This document shows positions 32,635-41,325 of a stretch of 64,000 nucleotides of DNA, piece by piece. This stretch comes from Anaerotruncus rubiinfantis (GTDB taxonomy: Bacteria > Bacillota > Clostridia > Oscillospirales > Ruminococcaceae): the NCBI RefSeq assembly GCF_900078395.1, contig NZ_FKLA01000009.1:1254614-1318613 (forward strand), given 5' to 3'. A program made the translations under genes and the position numbers. The notes beneath the pieces were generated by a model. The model made no database searches and was not told where the DNA came from. It saw nothing but the letters and a program-made list of their open reading frames with translations. Within the stretch, counting starts at the first letter, position 1. Each line of letters opens with the position of its first letter.

Positions 32635-33813
32635 TTGATAGAGTTAAATGGGATCACCTGGGATCATAAACGCGGTTTCGATCCGCTGATTCATGTTACA
32701 AAGGAGTTTGAAAGCCTTCATCCCGATATAAAAATCACCTGGAAGAAACGTTCCCTGCGTGATTTTGGAGATTATCCGGTGGAAAAGCTTGCGGCGGATT
32801 ATGATCTGCTGCTGATCGATCATCCCTTCACCGGGGAAGCCTGCCGCAAGCAGCTTTATGTGGATCTGGAAACCTGCATATCCCCGGAACATTTCGAACT
32901 GGTGCGAAAGCAGGAGATTGGCAGGTCGTTTTCCAGCTATTGCTACGATGGAAAACAGCTGGCCTTTCCGGTGGACGTTGCGGCGCTGGTCAGCGCCTCC
33001 CGGGACGATCTGTTAGAAAAGCTGGGGATCGAGCGTCCCCAAAATCTTTCGGAGGTTTTCCGTCTGCGAGAACGCCTTCCGTCTGGAATGGAAATCCTGG
33101 CGCCGCTTTGCCCCACCGATATCTGGTGCCTTTTCCTGAGCCTGTGCGCGGCGGACGCGGGGGACGCGTTTCTGCGGGAACAGGATGGGATTGACCCTGC
33201 TGTCGGTGGGCGGCAGATTGAGAATATCCGGGCACTTGCAAAAATATGCGGCGGAAACCCCTTCGCAATGAACCCGGTGCATGTACTCGATGAGATGTCC
33301 TGCCGGGAGGATGCGGTCTACTGCCCGTTCCTGTTTGGGTATGTCAACTATTCCATCCCGGGGAATTATCCGAATATCGTGCGTTTTTACAATTCCCCGC
33401 TCTGGGAATCTGCACGGTATGCGCCGATTCTGGGCGGCGTGGGTATTGCGATCTCTAGCCAGTGCACGCATACCGGCAGCGCCGCGCGGTTTGTGGAATA
33501 TGTCACGCTGCCCGAGGTGCAAAAGGGAATTTATTTTTCCGGCGGCGGTCAGCCCGGACAGCGGGACGCATGGCTTTCCAGTGAAATCAACCAGGCAAGC
33601 AACGGCTTTTTCCAAAATACCATCGAAACGATCGAACACGCCTATCTGCGCCCGCGTGTACCCAATTGGAACAGGTTCCAGGAAACCGGATCGGTGGCGC
33701 TGTGTGACGGGATTTCCAAGAATATGAAAACCGATACAATTTTGCAGAAACTCAATGAGCTGTATCATGAATATCTGAAAACCGGGGAGAGATTGTTATC
33801 TGCCAGTATCTGA
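32635..33813 (+). CDS. Solute-binding-like protein without signal peptide
   Basis: 392 aa. The fold reads like an ABC family 1 extracellular solute-binding protein: FDPLIHVTKEFESLHPDIKI, then DYDLLLIDHPFTGEA, and AARFVEYVTLPEVQKGIYF near the end. There is no signal peptide, lipobox or membrane helix, so it should stay in the cytosol. Start TTG 32635 has GAGGAG 8 nt upstream and gives residues IELNGITWDHKRG directly. No ABC permease or ATPase is present in the operon. It may sense or hold an intermediate, or act as an unusual enzyme; this is inference. It overlaps the next gene by about 16 bp. Confidence 0.8.
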   Translation: MIELNGITWDHKRGFDPLIHVTKEFESLHPDIKITWKKRSLRDFGDYPVEKLAADYDLLLIDHPFTGEACRKQLYVDLETCISPEHFELVRKQEIGRSFSSYCYDGKQLAFPVDVAALVSASRDDLLEKLGIERPQNLSEVFRLRERLPSGMEILAPLCPTDIWCLFLSLCAADAGDAFLREQDGIDPAVGGRQIENIRALAKICGGNPFAMNPVHVLDEMSCREDAVYCPFLFGYVNYSIPGNYPNIVRFYNSPLWESARYAPILGGVGIAISSQCTHTGSAARFVEYVTLPEVQKGIYFSGGGQPGQRDAWLSSEINQASNGFFQNTIETIEHAYLRPRVPNWNRFQETGSVALCDGISKNMKTDTILQKLNELYHEYLKTGERLLSASI

Positions 33814-34559
33814 TTAAGGAAAAACAGGGCCCGGTTGGGTTTGTACGGTTCAACCGGCCGGACCAGCTCAATGCCATGAACCGTGCGTTCATGGATGAGA
33901 TCGTGGAGGCATTCACCGAGATGAACGCGGACGACGAGGTGCGCGCTGTAATCGTAACCGGGAACGGCCGGGCTTTTATGGCGGGCGCCGACATCAAGGA
34001 ATACGCTGTGCAGACCGATGCGCAGTTCCTCGCGTTCCAGGAACGCGGGACCGCGCTTTACCGCCAGGCGGAACGCGGCAAAAAGCCGTTTATCGCAATG
34101 GTGAACGGCTTCGCGCTGGGGGGCGGGTTTGAAATCGCCTGCGCCTGCGATCTGATTATCGCGTCCAAGGAGGCGAAGTTCGGCCTGCCGGAGGTACATC
34201 TCGGGCTGGTTCCGGGCGGCGGCGGAACCCAGCGCCTGATCCAGAAGCTCAGCATCAACCGCATCAAGCAGATGCTTTTCCTGGGAGACCAATACACTGC
34301 CGAACAGATGCAGGAATGGGGTGTGGTCAACTATGTGACCGAACCGGAGGAGCTGGAAGCGTTCACTGTTTCAATCGCGCAGAAGCTTGCCCGGCGCAGT
34401 CCGGCCGCGCTTGCGGAACTCAAGCGGCTGGTTTACCTGAGCACCTGCCCCAAGGACCTCGACGAGCGGATGACCGAAGAAGGCAATACGGTCCTGCGGC
34501 TGTTTAAAACGCCGGAGGCCAGGCAGAAGATAGAAGACTTTATGAACAAAAACAGATGA
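33798..34559 (+). CDS. Enoyl-CoA hydratase/isomerase (crotonase family), non-standard start codon
   Basis: About 253 aa. The N-terminus GPVGFVRFNRPDQLNAMN, the oxyanion-hole segment AFMAGADIKEY and both catalytic glutamates (GGGFEIACACD and GLPEVHLGLVPG) are present, so hydratase chemistry is expected. The conserved first strand lies upstream of the only early ATG (33876), and no ATG, GTG or TTG occurs in this frame back to the stop at 33768. The best start is ATC 33798, with GGGGAG 8 nt upstream; ATT 33792 or CTG 33810 are alternatives. The gene starts inside the preceding one, so translational coupling is likely. Confidence 0.85.
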   Translation: MCQYLIKEKQGPVGFVRFNRPDQLNAMNRAFMDEIVEAFTEMNADDEVRAVIVTGNGRAFMAGADIKEYAVQTDAQFLAFQERGTALYRQAERGKKPFIAMVNGFALGGGFEIACACDLIIASKEAKFGLPEVHLGLVPGGGGTQRLIQKLSINRIKQMLFLGDQYTAEQMQEWGVVNYVTEPEELEAFTVSIAQKLARRSPAALAELKRLVYLSTCPKDLDERMTEEGNTVLRLFKTPEARQKIEDFMNKNR

Positions 34560-34570
34560 GGAGAATGAAA

Positions 34571-35611
34571 ATGAAAAAGATTGCTTTGCTACTCGCCCTT
34601 ATGATGATGTTCTCGGCCTGCGGGTCGAAGGCTCCGGCAGCTTCGTCCGGCGCGGGCGCTTCTCAGCCGGCCGCGTCCGCATCCCAGCCGGCGCAATCCG
34701 AACAGGAGCACGTGCTCCTGAAGCTCAATCACGTCCAGAGCAACACCGACCCCGCGCACGCGGCGTTTGAAGAACTGGCGAAGAATGTGATGGAGCGCTC
34801 GAACGGCACGCTGGAAATCCAGGTCTATGCGAATTCTGAGCTGGGCAGCAACAAGGACAACCTGGAGCAGATCAAAAATGGCGCGAATATCATTGCCAAT
34901 GCCGACCCGGCGCTGATGGCTGACTATGTTCCCGACTACAGTGTCATGAACGGACCGTTCCTCTTCAAATCGAACGACGACCTGCAGAAGCTCTATAATT
35001 CCGCGTGGCATGACGGCATCGAGGAGAAATGCAGCGAACAGGGAATCAAAGTGCTGGCGATGAACTGGTATTTCGGCGAGCGGCATATCATCTCGAAAAA
35101 GCCGGTCCAGACGCCCGCCGACCTCAAAGGCATGAAAGTGCGCGTCCCGTCTGCAACCATGTGGGCTGAAACGATGAAAGCCATGGGCGCTGTTCCGACC
35201 ACTCTGCAGTGGAGCGAAGTTTACAGCGGCCTGGAACAGGGCGTTGTGGAAGCCGCGGAAGCGCCGCTCTCAACCATCTACACTTCGAAACTGCAGGAAG
35301 CGGCCAAAAACGTTTCGCTGACCGGTCACTTCACCGGCATCATCGGCCTGGAGATGTCCCAGCAGATTTGGGATTCGCTGTCCGACGAGCATAAAACCAT
35401 CCTCACTGAAGAGGTAGCCAAGCAGGGGGAAAAATACAGCGCGGGAGTTATCGCGGATGAGGAATCCTGGAAACAGAAATTGATCGACGAAGGCGTGACC
35501 GTCCACGAGGTCGACCGCGCGCCGTTTGCCGAGGCTGCGAAGGCTGCGTACGACAAATTCCCCGAGTGGACCCCTGGACTTTATGAAACCGTTCAGGAAG
35601 CGCTGAAATAA
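34571..35611 (+). CDS. dctP: TRAP transporter substrate-binding lipoprotein DctP
   Basis: 346 aa. Lipobox FSAC (Cys17), Ser/Ala/Pro linker, then a DctP fold with LKLNHVQSNTDPAHAAFEEL and GMKVRVPSATMWAETMKAMG, where the arginine of KVRVP is the usual carboxylate-binding residue. It binds an organic acid outside the membrane and delivers it to DctQM. ATG 34571 is preferred because AGGAG lies 7 nt upstream; two earlier in-frame ATGs overlap the SD. It follows the hydratase stop by 11 bp. Confidence 0.93.
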   Translation: MKKIALLLALMMMFSACGSKAPAASSGAGASQPAASASQPAQSEQEHVLLKLNHVQSNTDPAHAAFEELAKNVMERSNGTLEIQVYANSELGSNKDNLEQIKNGANIIANADPALMADYVPDYSVMNGPFLFKSNDDLQKLYNSAWHDGIEEKCSEQGIKVLAMNWYFGERHIISKKPVQTPADLKGMKVRVPSATMWAETMKAMGAVPTTLQWSEVYSGLEQGVVEAAEAPLSTIYTSKLQEAAKNVSLTGHFTGIIGLEMSQQIWDSLSDEHKTILTEEVAKQGEKYSAGVIADEESWKQKLIDEGVTVHEVDRAPFAEAAKAAYDKFPEWTPGLYETVQEALK

Positions 35612-35651
35612 GTCGGTAAGGATACCGGCTTTCTGAAAGGAAGATGTGAAG

Positions 35652-36158
35652 ATGAAAAAAGGCGCCAAGCCGCCTGTGCAGGAACTCGGCCTGTATGCTG
35701 CGGGAGCTGCGATCTCGATCATGACGCTGATCGTTGCGGTAAACGCTATTTCGCGTTATTTTTTCAATTCCCCGCTGATGCAGGCGGAGGAGATCGCAAC
35801 CTCCATGTTTGTATGGCTTATCTTCGTGGGGGCAAGCGTCTGCTACAAGGAAAGGAGCCACATTGGGATTGACTGCTTTGTCAATTTTCTGCCGCTGAAA
35901 GCGCGCCGGGCAGTTGAAATTGCGGTGGATGTCCTGCTGCTGGCGGTCAATTTCTACATGACCTATCTGAGCTGGAAGCTCACATTGTCGGCTGGCAGCA
36001 AGCTGACTCCGTCGCTGCGCATGCCCTACAGCGTCATTGACGCTGCGGCTCTGGTCGGGTTCGGCTTGATGTCGATCTATTCCGTTAAGTTTCTCATCGG
36101 TGATATCCGAAATTTCAACGCGCCGGAAAAAATCGAAGGACAGGAGGAGCCGATATGA
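35652..36158 (+). CDS. dctQ: TRAP transporter small permease DctQ
   Basis: 168 aa with four hydrophobic segments. NAISRYFFNSPLMQAEEIAT and FVGASVCYKERSHIGIDCF are the standard DctQ motifs. ATG 35652 has AAAGGAAG 8 nt upstream. It ends with an ATGA overlap onto dctM. Works with the large permease in Na+-driven uptake of an organic acid. Confidence 0.92.
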   Translation: MKKGAKPPVQELGLYAAGAAISIMTLIVAVNAISRYFFNSPLMQAEEIATSMFVWLIFVGASVCYKERSHIGIDCFVNFLPLKARRAVEIAVDVLLLAVNFYMTYLSWKLTLSAGSKLTPSLRMPYSVIDAAALVGFGLMSIYSVKFLIGDIRNFNAPEKIEGQEEPI

Positions 36159-37444
36159 ATATGGGAATGCTGCCGCTGCTCCTTTTGTTCCTGCTCTTTT
36201 TGATCAAGGTTCCGGTGGCCTACTGCCTGATCGCTTCGACCCTTTCGTATTTCCTGTTTTTTGATACAGGCATGCCGATCGAAATGGTGGTGCAGCGGAT
36301 GGTCTCCGGAGCGGAGTCCTTCCCGCTGATGGCGGTTCCGTTTTTCATTCTGGCCGGTACGATCATGACCTATTCGGGCATCTCGGCGCACCTGCTCAAT
36401 TTTGCGGATGTGCTCACCGGGCACATGCGAGGCGGGCTCGGTCAGGTCAATGTTCTCCTGAGCGCCCTGATGGGCGGCGTGTCCGGATCGGGCAATGCCG
36501 ACGCCGCGATGCAGAGCAAGATGCTCGTCCCGGAAATGGTCCGCCGCGGCTATGACATGGGCTTTTCCGCCGCGATCACCGCAACCTCGGCAGTCATCAC
36601 GCCGATCATCCCACCGGGCATCAGCCTGATTCTGTTTGCTTTCATGGCGGACGTGTCGGTGGGCAAGATGTTCCTAGCGGGCTATGTGCCGGGTATCCTG
36701 ATCACCATTGCTCTGATGATTGTGGTATCGATTATCTCTAAAAAGCGCGGCTATAAACCCTCTCGTGAGAAACGCGCGACCGGACGGGAGATCTGGGAAG
36801 AATTTAAAAAATCCATCTGGGCGCTGTTTTTGCCGTTCGGGCTCATCATGGGAATGCGGCTGGGAATGTTCACCGCGAGCGAGGCGGGCGCAATGACGGT
36901 GGTCTACACCGTCCTGGTCGGGCTTTTCATCTACAAAGAGCTCCGGTTTGAGCATATTCCCGCCATTATCAAGGAATCGGTCCTCTCGACTTGTACAGTT
37001 ATGCTGATCATCGTGGCGGCGTCGGCTTTCGGCTATTATATGAGCTGGGAACGGATCCCGCAGATGATTTCCGAGATGCTTGTCGGCCTCACGGACAACA
37101 AATACCTGATGCTGATGATTATCAACGTGTTCCTGCTCTTCCTGGGGATGTTCCTGGAAGGTACGCCTACGCTGATCATCCTGACGCCGCTTTTGGTTCC
37201 AGTGATCACCGCGCTGGGGATCGATCCGATTCATTTTGGAATCGTCATGGTGGTCAACATCACCATCGGGGGCGTGACGCCGCCGTTTGGAACCATTATG
37301 TTCACCGTCTGTTCGGTGCTGAAACTGCGGATTGCCGATTTTATCAAGGATGTTTGGCCGTTTTTGGCAGCACTGCTGGTGGTGTTGGTGATGATCACCT
37401 TCATCCCGCCGCTTGCGACTTTCCTGCCGAATCTTTTGATGTGA
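36155..37444 (+). CDS. dctM: TRAP transporter large permease DctM
   Basis: 429 aa with about 11-12 hydrophobic segments. FPLMAVPFFILAGTIM, GGVSGSGNADAAM, AVITPIIPPGISLILF and VNITIGGVTPPFGTIMF are the core DctM motifs. It forms the transport channel with DctQ. It sits 17 bp before the fused CoA-transferase-like gene, which ties the transporter to CoA metabolism in the same operon. Confidence 0.94.
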   Translation: MNMGMLPLLLLFLLFLIKVPVAYCLIASTLSYFLFFDTGMPIEMVVQRMVSGAESFPLMAVPFFILAGTIMTYSGISAHLLNFADVLTGHMRGGLGQVNVLLSALMGGVSGSGNADAAMQSKMLVPEMVRRGYDMGFSAAITATSAVITPIIPPGISLILFAFMADVSVGKMFLAGYVPGILITIALMIVVSIISKKRGYKPSREKRATGREIWEEFKKSIWALFLPFGLIMGMRLGMFTASEAGAMTVVYTVLVGLFIYKELRFEHIPAIIKESVLSTCTVMLIIVAASAFGYYMSWERIPQMISEMLVGLTDNKYLMLMIINVFLLFLGMFLEGTPTLIILTPLLVPVITALGIDPIHFGIVMVVNITIGGVTPPFGTIMFTVCSVLKLRIADFIKDVWPFLAALLVVLVMITFIPPLATFLPNLLM

Positions 37445-37461
37445 TCTGACGGAGGGGTGGA

Positions 37462-39201
37462 ATGGATTACCGCAATTTAGGCGCGGCCGCGTTTTATGAC
37501 GCGGATGGGATTGCCGCGCAGATTCACAACGGAGATACGGTGGCGCTTGGGGGGCTGTGGTTCATCCGCCTTCCTCTGGCGCTCATCGGGGCGCTGGTCA
37601 GAAGGGGTGTAAAAGACCTTACCATCATAACGCAGGCGAGCGGTTACGCGCTGGAACAGCTGATCTGTGCGGGGCTTGTGAAAAAGGTGATCTACAGTTT
37701 TATCAGCCTTGATCTGCTCGGGCTTGCACCGGCTTTTCGGTCGGCCTGCCAGAACGGGAAGATCGAATACGAGGAGTGGACCGCCTTACAGATGAACACC
37801 GCGCTGGAAGCCGCGCGGCTGGGACTTCCCTATGGGGTGCTCCAGCCGCCGGAAGGTTCCTCGTTCGACCGGGAAACCAGTTCCTACCGGCATGCGGATT
37901 GTCCGTTTACTGGCAGGAAAATAGGGCTTGTACGGGCACTTTGCCCGGATGTTGCGCTCATCCACGCGCAGCAGGCCGACCGGGAAGGAAATGTGGCGGT
38001 ATTCGGGACGATGGGGCTGGACAAACTCTATATCGGAGCGTCCAAAAAAGCCTTTGTCAGCGTGGAGGAATTGGTGGAGCCGCATAATTTTTTACAGGAC
38101 AGCCGTGCGCATATCTTTCCGCATTTTTTGATCAGCGGCTTATGCGTGCACAGTGGCGGGGCTTATCCAGCCTCCTGTCTGCCGTATTATGCCACCGATT
38201 ATGAACGGCTGCTCGAAGCGCTGCCCGGGGAGCCTTTCCAGAACCCTTTAAAAGTGCGCCTTGCGAGGCTCCGCGAATATGCGGGGATGACCAATAACCG
38301 GCTGAGAAAGGCGATTGCGCCGTGCGCGCGGACCCCGGATCCGGAGGGTTATACGCCGGATGAACTGATGGCCTGCCTGATGTCCCGGCAGATCCAGGAT
38401 CACATGGTGACGACAGTAGGTTCGAACACCCCGCTTGCGATGGTCGCCTATCTGCTGGCCAAGGGGACCCGCGCGCCGCACTGTACGCTGATCCCGTTCT
38501 GTGGGCTGGTCGATCTGCCGTATGGCCCGGCGTCCCTTTCCTTTGCGGAACCGGTGGCCTATCATGCGGCTGCTGCGCACTGGGCGATTGAAGATTTATG
38601 GCAATGGATTTACCAGAAGAGTCTCACCGCGGTGGAATTTGGCGGATGCGCCCAACTGGATGCAAACGGGAATATCAACAATTCTCAAATCCGTGATACA
38701 CAGGGTGCGCTCAAGGTGCTGCTGCCGGGACAGGCTGGACTGGCAGATATCCTGAACCTGCATCACAATGCCTATTACTACATTACAAAACATGAGCCGC
38801 GCCGGATTGGTGAAGCGGTCTCCTATCCCGGAGGCAGGTTCTGTTATGTCACCGCCGAAGAACGGGAGAAGCAGGGGCTGCCGGATGGCTGCATGCGGGT
38901 TATTACCGATCTCTGCGTTCTGGAGCTAGAACAGCAAAGCCGCAGGCTTTGGGTCACGCAGATTCATCCCGGCGTCACACGGGAGCAGATCCGGCGGAAT
39001 ACGGGGTTCGACGTGATGTTCAGCCCGGACGTACAGGAAACACAGCCGCCCACGGCAGACGAGCTTTACAAAATCCGCCATGAGATCGACCCGTTCGGTT
39101 ATCGCCGATTGGAGTTCACGGGCGGGGAAGAACGGATGAACCTAATCCGCGAAATCTTAGAAAAGGAAGCGGAACTAATAGAGGTAAAGGACAAAGGTTG
39201 A
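37462..39201 (+). CDS. Fused class I CoA-transferase-fold protein (A and B domains), IpdAB/GctAB-like
   Basis: 579 aa. Residues 1-260 match the alpha subunit ([34 protein letters not shown]). Residues 300-560 match the beta subunit ([55 protein letters not shown]). The two are usually separate genes. The catalytic glutamate of class I transferases normally sits in a (E)SGxxG segment after the first beta-subunit strand; here it reads LIPFCGLVD, with Phe346 at that place. IpdAB of cholesterol breakdown has this fold but hydrolyses a ring C-C bond, so hydrolysis rather than CoA transfer is possible. The TTGA overlap with the next gene suggests coupling. Confidence 0.82.
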   Translation: MDYRNLGAAAFYDADGIAAQIHNGDTVALGGLWFIRLPLALIGALVRRGVKDLTIITQASGYALEQLICAGLVKKVIYSFISLDLLGLAPAFRSACQNGKIEYEEWTALQMNTALEAARLGLPYGVLQPPEGSSFDRETSSYRHADCPFTGRKIGLVRALCPDVALIHAQQADREGNVAVFGTMGLDKLYIGASKKAFVSVEELVEPHNFLQDSRAHIFPHFLISGLCVHSGGAYPASCLPYYATDYERLLEALPGEPFQNPLKVRLARLREYAGMTNNRLRKAIAPCARTPDPEGYTPDELMACLMSRQIQDHMVTTVGSNTPLAMVAYLLAKGTRAPHCTLIPFCGLVDLPYGPASLSFAEPVAYHAAAAHWAIEDLWQWIYQKSLTAVEFGGCAQLDANGNINNSQIRDTQGALKVLLPGQAGLADILNLHHNAYYYITKHEPRRIGEAVSYPGGRFCYVTAEEREKQGLPDGCMRVITDLCVLELEQQSRRLWVTQIHPGVTREQIRRNTGFDVMFSPDVQETQPPTADELYKIRHEIDPFGYRRLEFTGGEERMNLIREILEKEAELIEVKDKG

Positions 39202-39869
39202 ATCAAAATATGTGGAATTCGGACAAAGAGCTATTTGAAATGATCAGGACGGAACTGTATACCCCTGTGGTGGGGGACATCCTGGATGGATTGGGTTATT
39301 ATCACCAGTTCCTGCCGGCGGGGCTGTCCCCAATCCGGGAGGAGGACAAGCTTGTAGGCCGTGCAATGCCGGTTTTGATGACCGACGTCTACGGCCCGCA
39401 GAAGAAACCGTTCGGCTATTTGACCGAGGCGCTCGACCAGCTGAGGGAAGGAGAGGTCTATCTTGCCAGCGGAGGAGAGATGCGCTGCGCCTATTGGGGA
39501 GAGCTGCTGACCGCTGCGGCGCGTGTGCGCGGCTGTGTGGGCGCTGTGATCAACGGTTACTACCGTGACAGCCCGCAGGTGAAAGCGCAGGGCTTTCCGG
39601 TTTTCAGCCGGGGAAGGTTTGCGCAGGACTCCTCCGTGCGCACGCAGGTCATCGATTATCGCTGCCGGATTGAAGTTGGAGCAGTCACGGTCAAACCTGG
39701 AGATTTGGTCTTTGGCGACGTGGACGGTGTGCTCATTATCCCGCGCGCGGTAGAACATGAGGTGATTGAACAGGCGCTTGAAAAAGCGCGCGGGGAAAAG
39801 GTGGTGCGCCAGGCAATTGAAGGCGGGATGACCGCTACGGCCGCATTTGCCAAATTTGGCATTCTTTGA
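39198..39869 (+). CDS. RraA-like aldolase/decarboxylase family protein
   Basis: 223 aa. [27 protein letters not shown] and [18 protein letters not shown] are the marks of the RraA/HMG aldolase family. The Arg-Asp pair in YYRD is where the family binds substrate and metal. Members are class II aldolases (4-hydroxy-4-methyl-2-oxoglutarate, oxaloacetate) or RNase E regulators. In this metabolic operon, aldol or decarboxylase activity is more likely. TTG start overlapping the previous stop; SD AAAGG. Last gene of the LacI-controlled operon. Confidence 0.86.
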   Translation: MNQNMWNSDKELFEMIRTELYTPVVGDILDGLGYYHQFLPAGLSPIREEDKLVGRAMPVLMTDVYGPQKKPFGYLTEALDQLREGEVYLASGGEMRCAYWGELLTAAARVRGCVGAVINGYYRDSPQVKAQGFPVFSRGRFAQDSSVRTQVIDYRCRIEVGAVTVKPGDLVFGDVDGVLIIPRAVEHEVIEQALEKARGEKVVRQAIEGGMTATAAFAKFGIL

Positions 39870-39896
39870 GAAGGCCGCGCCAGCTCCTATCCTGAA

Positions 39897-39933
39897 TAAA
39901 ACGGGCTCCGGGCATCGGCCTGGAGCCCGTTTG
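39897..39933 (+). terminator. Terminator of the CoA/TRAP operon
   Basis: AAACGGGCTCC pairs perfectly with GGAGCCCGTTT; the 12-nt loop can extend the stem. It ends in a short T run, 28 nt after the RraA-like stop. Confidence 0.85.
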
Positions 39934-39988
39934 CTGTAAAGAAGCTTGCGAAAACAGCGGACAGAGAAGGGTGCCGCGGAACTTTCTA

Positions 39989-40017
39989 TTGACTTTGCCG
40001 GATGGTTTGGCTATGAT
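39989..40017 (+). promoter_or_regulatory. Promoter of the AEC carrier gene
   Basis: TTGACT (39989-39994) and TATGAT (40012-40017) with a 17-bp spacer, 55 nt ahead of the start. No LacI-type operator or TGTATACA site lies on it. Confidence 0.75.
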
Positions 40018-40071
40018 TAAAACCGTATTTTTATCCGGTTTTGGGGCGGATGAGACGAAAGGAATGGTTTC

Positions 40072-41016
40072 ATGCAGATCGATATGCAGATTTTAACCGC
40101 GCGCCTCTATGGATTTCTCATCCTGATCGCATTCGGCTTTTTTGCCAAGAAGTGCGGGCTGCTGACCGATGAACTGCACGACCGGCTCAATACCATTATT
40201 ATGCGGCTCATTCTGCCGGCGCTGCTGATCGATACGATGACCAGAAGCGCCGGCCCGGAAAATATACGGCTGTTTCTCCCAATGACAGCCGGTGGATTCT
40301 GCACCTTTTTGCTGCTGCTGGGGGCTGGATGGATCAGTGCGGTTCTGATGCGCTTTAAAGGGGATCTGCGTAAGGCGCAGATGGCGCTCATGAGTTTCGG
40401 CAGCCTCGGATTCTTTGGAATCCCGCTGGTGAAGGCCGTTTGGGGGCCCGCGGGGGCGGCTGCTTTCGGGATCTATTCGATTGTCGACAATATCGCCTGC
40501 TGGACAATTGGACTGGCGCTTTCGCGCGGGCAGACGGATGACAACGGGCCGCTTACCATGCGGGACCGGTTGGGAAAAATCCTCCAGCCCGCGTCGGTGG
40601 GCGTATTTATCGGACTTTTATTTATGCTGCTGCGGGTTCCAACCGATAATTTGGTAATGGAGGCGCTGGGACAGATCGGAAGCTGTTCCTCGCCGCTGGC
40701 GATGATCTGCATCGGCGCGAGTATCGCCCGGATCGATCTGCGTAAGCTTTACCGGGGATGGCCGTCTGTTGCGGTTGTGGTGATCAAGATGATCCTGGCT
40801 CCGCTGTTGGTCCACCATGTGGCTGGCTGGTTGGGAATCTATGAACCGGCTCGGATTTTTCTGACGCTCATTACGGCGCTGCCCTCCAGCAGCATGTTTG
40901 CGCTGATGTGCCGGGATTACGGGAATACCCAGGTGGACTACGCTTCGCAGGCGGCGATCATCACGGTGTTTTGCAGCGCGTTCACCCTGCCGCTGGTGGC
41001 GGGGCTGCTGCAATAA
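40072..41016 (+). CDS. AEC family transporter (auxin efflux carrier-like)
   Basis: 314 aa with about ten hydrophobic segments in two halves. FGFFAKKCGLLTDELHDRLN, LILPALLID and SFGSLGFFGIPLVKA match the AEC family, and SSSMFALMCRDYGNTQVDYAS is its C-terminal motif. Bacterial members move organic acids such as malate or malonate. AAAGGA lies 8 nt before the ATG. It has its own promoter and a terminator, and lies between two TRAP operons, so a carboxylate substrate is likely. Confidence 0.9.
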   Translation: MQIDMQILTARLYGFLILIAFGFFAKKCGLLTDELHDRLNTIIMRLILPALLIDTMTRSAGPENIRLFLPMTAGGFCTFLLLLGAGWISAVLMRFKGDLRKAQMALMSFGSLGFFGIPLVKAVWGPAGAAAFGIYSIVDNIACWTIGLALSRGQTDDNGPLTMRDRLGKILQPASVGVFIGLLFMLLRVPTDNLVMEALGQIGSCSSPLAMICIGASIARIDLRKLYRGWPSVAVVVIKMILAPLLVHHVAGWLGIYEPARIFLTLITALPSSSMFALMCRDYGNTQVDYASQAAIITVFCSAFTLPLVAGLLQ

Positions 41017-41017
41017 C

Positions 41018-41025
41018 TGTATACA
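41018..41025. promoter_or_regulatory. TGTATACA site 1
   Basis: TGTATACA, within CTGTATACATTTTTCAG, starts 2 nt after the AEC stop codon. Its 3' flank matches site 2 (15 of 16 bases from TGTATACATTTWTCAG). It is upstream of the terminator at 41034, so its role is unclear. Confidence 0.5.
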
Positions 41026-41033
41026 TTTTTCAG

Positions 41034-41080
41034 CAAAGAAGCCCATCTTCCCTCGTTTGGGGAAGATGGGCTTCTTTGTC
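41034..41080. terminator. Bidirectional terminator after the AEC gene
   Basis: An 18-bp perfect stem, AAAGAAGCCCATCTTCCC with its complement (41060-41077), has a 7-nt loop and T-rich flank. The 41017-41325 gap (309 bp) contains no gene; it holds this terminator, four TGTATACA sites and the promoter at 41227. Confidence 0.92.
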
Positions 41081-41125
41081 TTACATTTCTGTAGATTTTT
41101 GCACGAATTCCGGAAGAAACGGATG

Positions 41126-41133
41126 TGTATACA
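41126..41133. promoter_or_regulatory. TGTATACA site 2
   Basis: TGTATACA within GTGTATACATTTATCAG, about 100 nt upstream of the cupin promoter. Its flank repeats that of site 1. Confidence 0.55.
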
Positions 41134-41226
41134 TTTATCAGATTCAAAATCAAATTGAAATAATGGATTATTGACAATAAAAGCATATATTATCCTAACA
41201 ATATAAACAAATATGGTAAAATAAGC

Positions 41227-41255
41227 TTGACATTGGGATGTTGTAGGGCTATTAT
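41227..41255 (+). promoter_or_regulatory. Promoter of the cupin/TRAP operon
   Basis: TTGACA (41227-41232) and TATTAT (41250-41255) with a 17-bp spacer. The palindrome ATTATGTATACATAAT overlaps the -10 box. Confidence 0.85.
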
Positions 41256-41266
41256 GTATACATAAT
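41251..41266. promoter_or_regulatory. TGTATACA site 3, perfect palindromic operator
   Basis: ATTATGTATACATAAT is a perfect 16-bp palindrome covering the -10 region and start of the cupin/TRAP promoter. It is of the TnGTATACnA type bound by many GntR/FCD regulators, and such a regulator is encoded in this operon (44890). Confidence 0.8.
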
Positions 41267-41299
41267 ATTTCAAATATATTTTGAAATATAAGAAAAATA

Positions 41300-41307
41300 T
41301 GTATACA
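41300..41307. promoter_or_regulatory. TGTATACA site 4
   Basis: TGTATACA within ATATGTATACACTTTGGAGG, 4 nt upstream of the cupin SD, in the 5' untranslated region. A bound regulator here could block elongation or help form a loop with site 3. Confidence 0.65.
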
Positions 41308-41325
41308 CTTTGGAGGTAATTTTAC

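Noticed and set aside
33876..34559. ATG 33876 as start of the enoyl-CoA hydratase
   Set aside because: It would remove the conserved first beta strand and it has no SD; the in-frame sequence upstream clearly encodes the family N-terminus.
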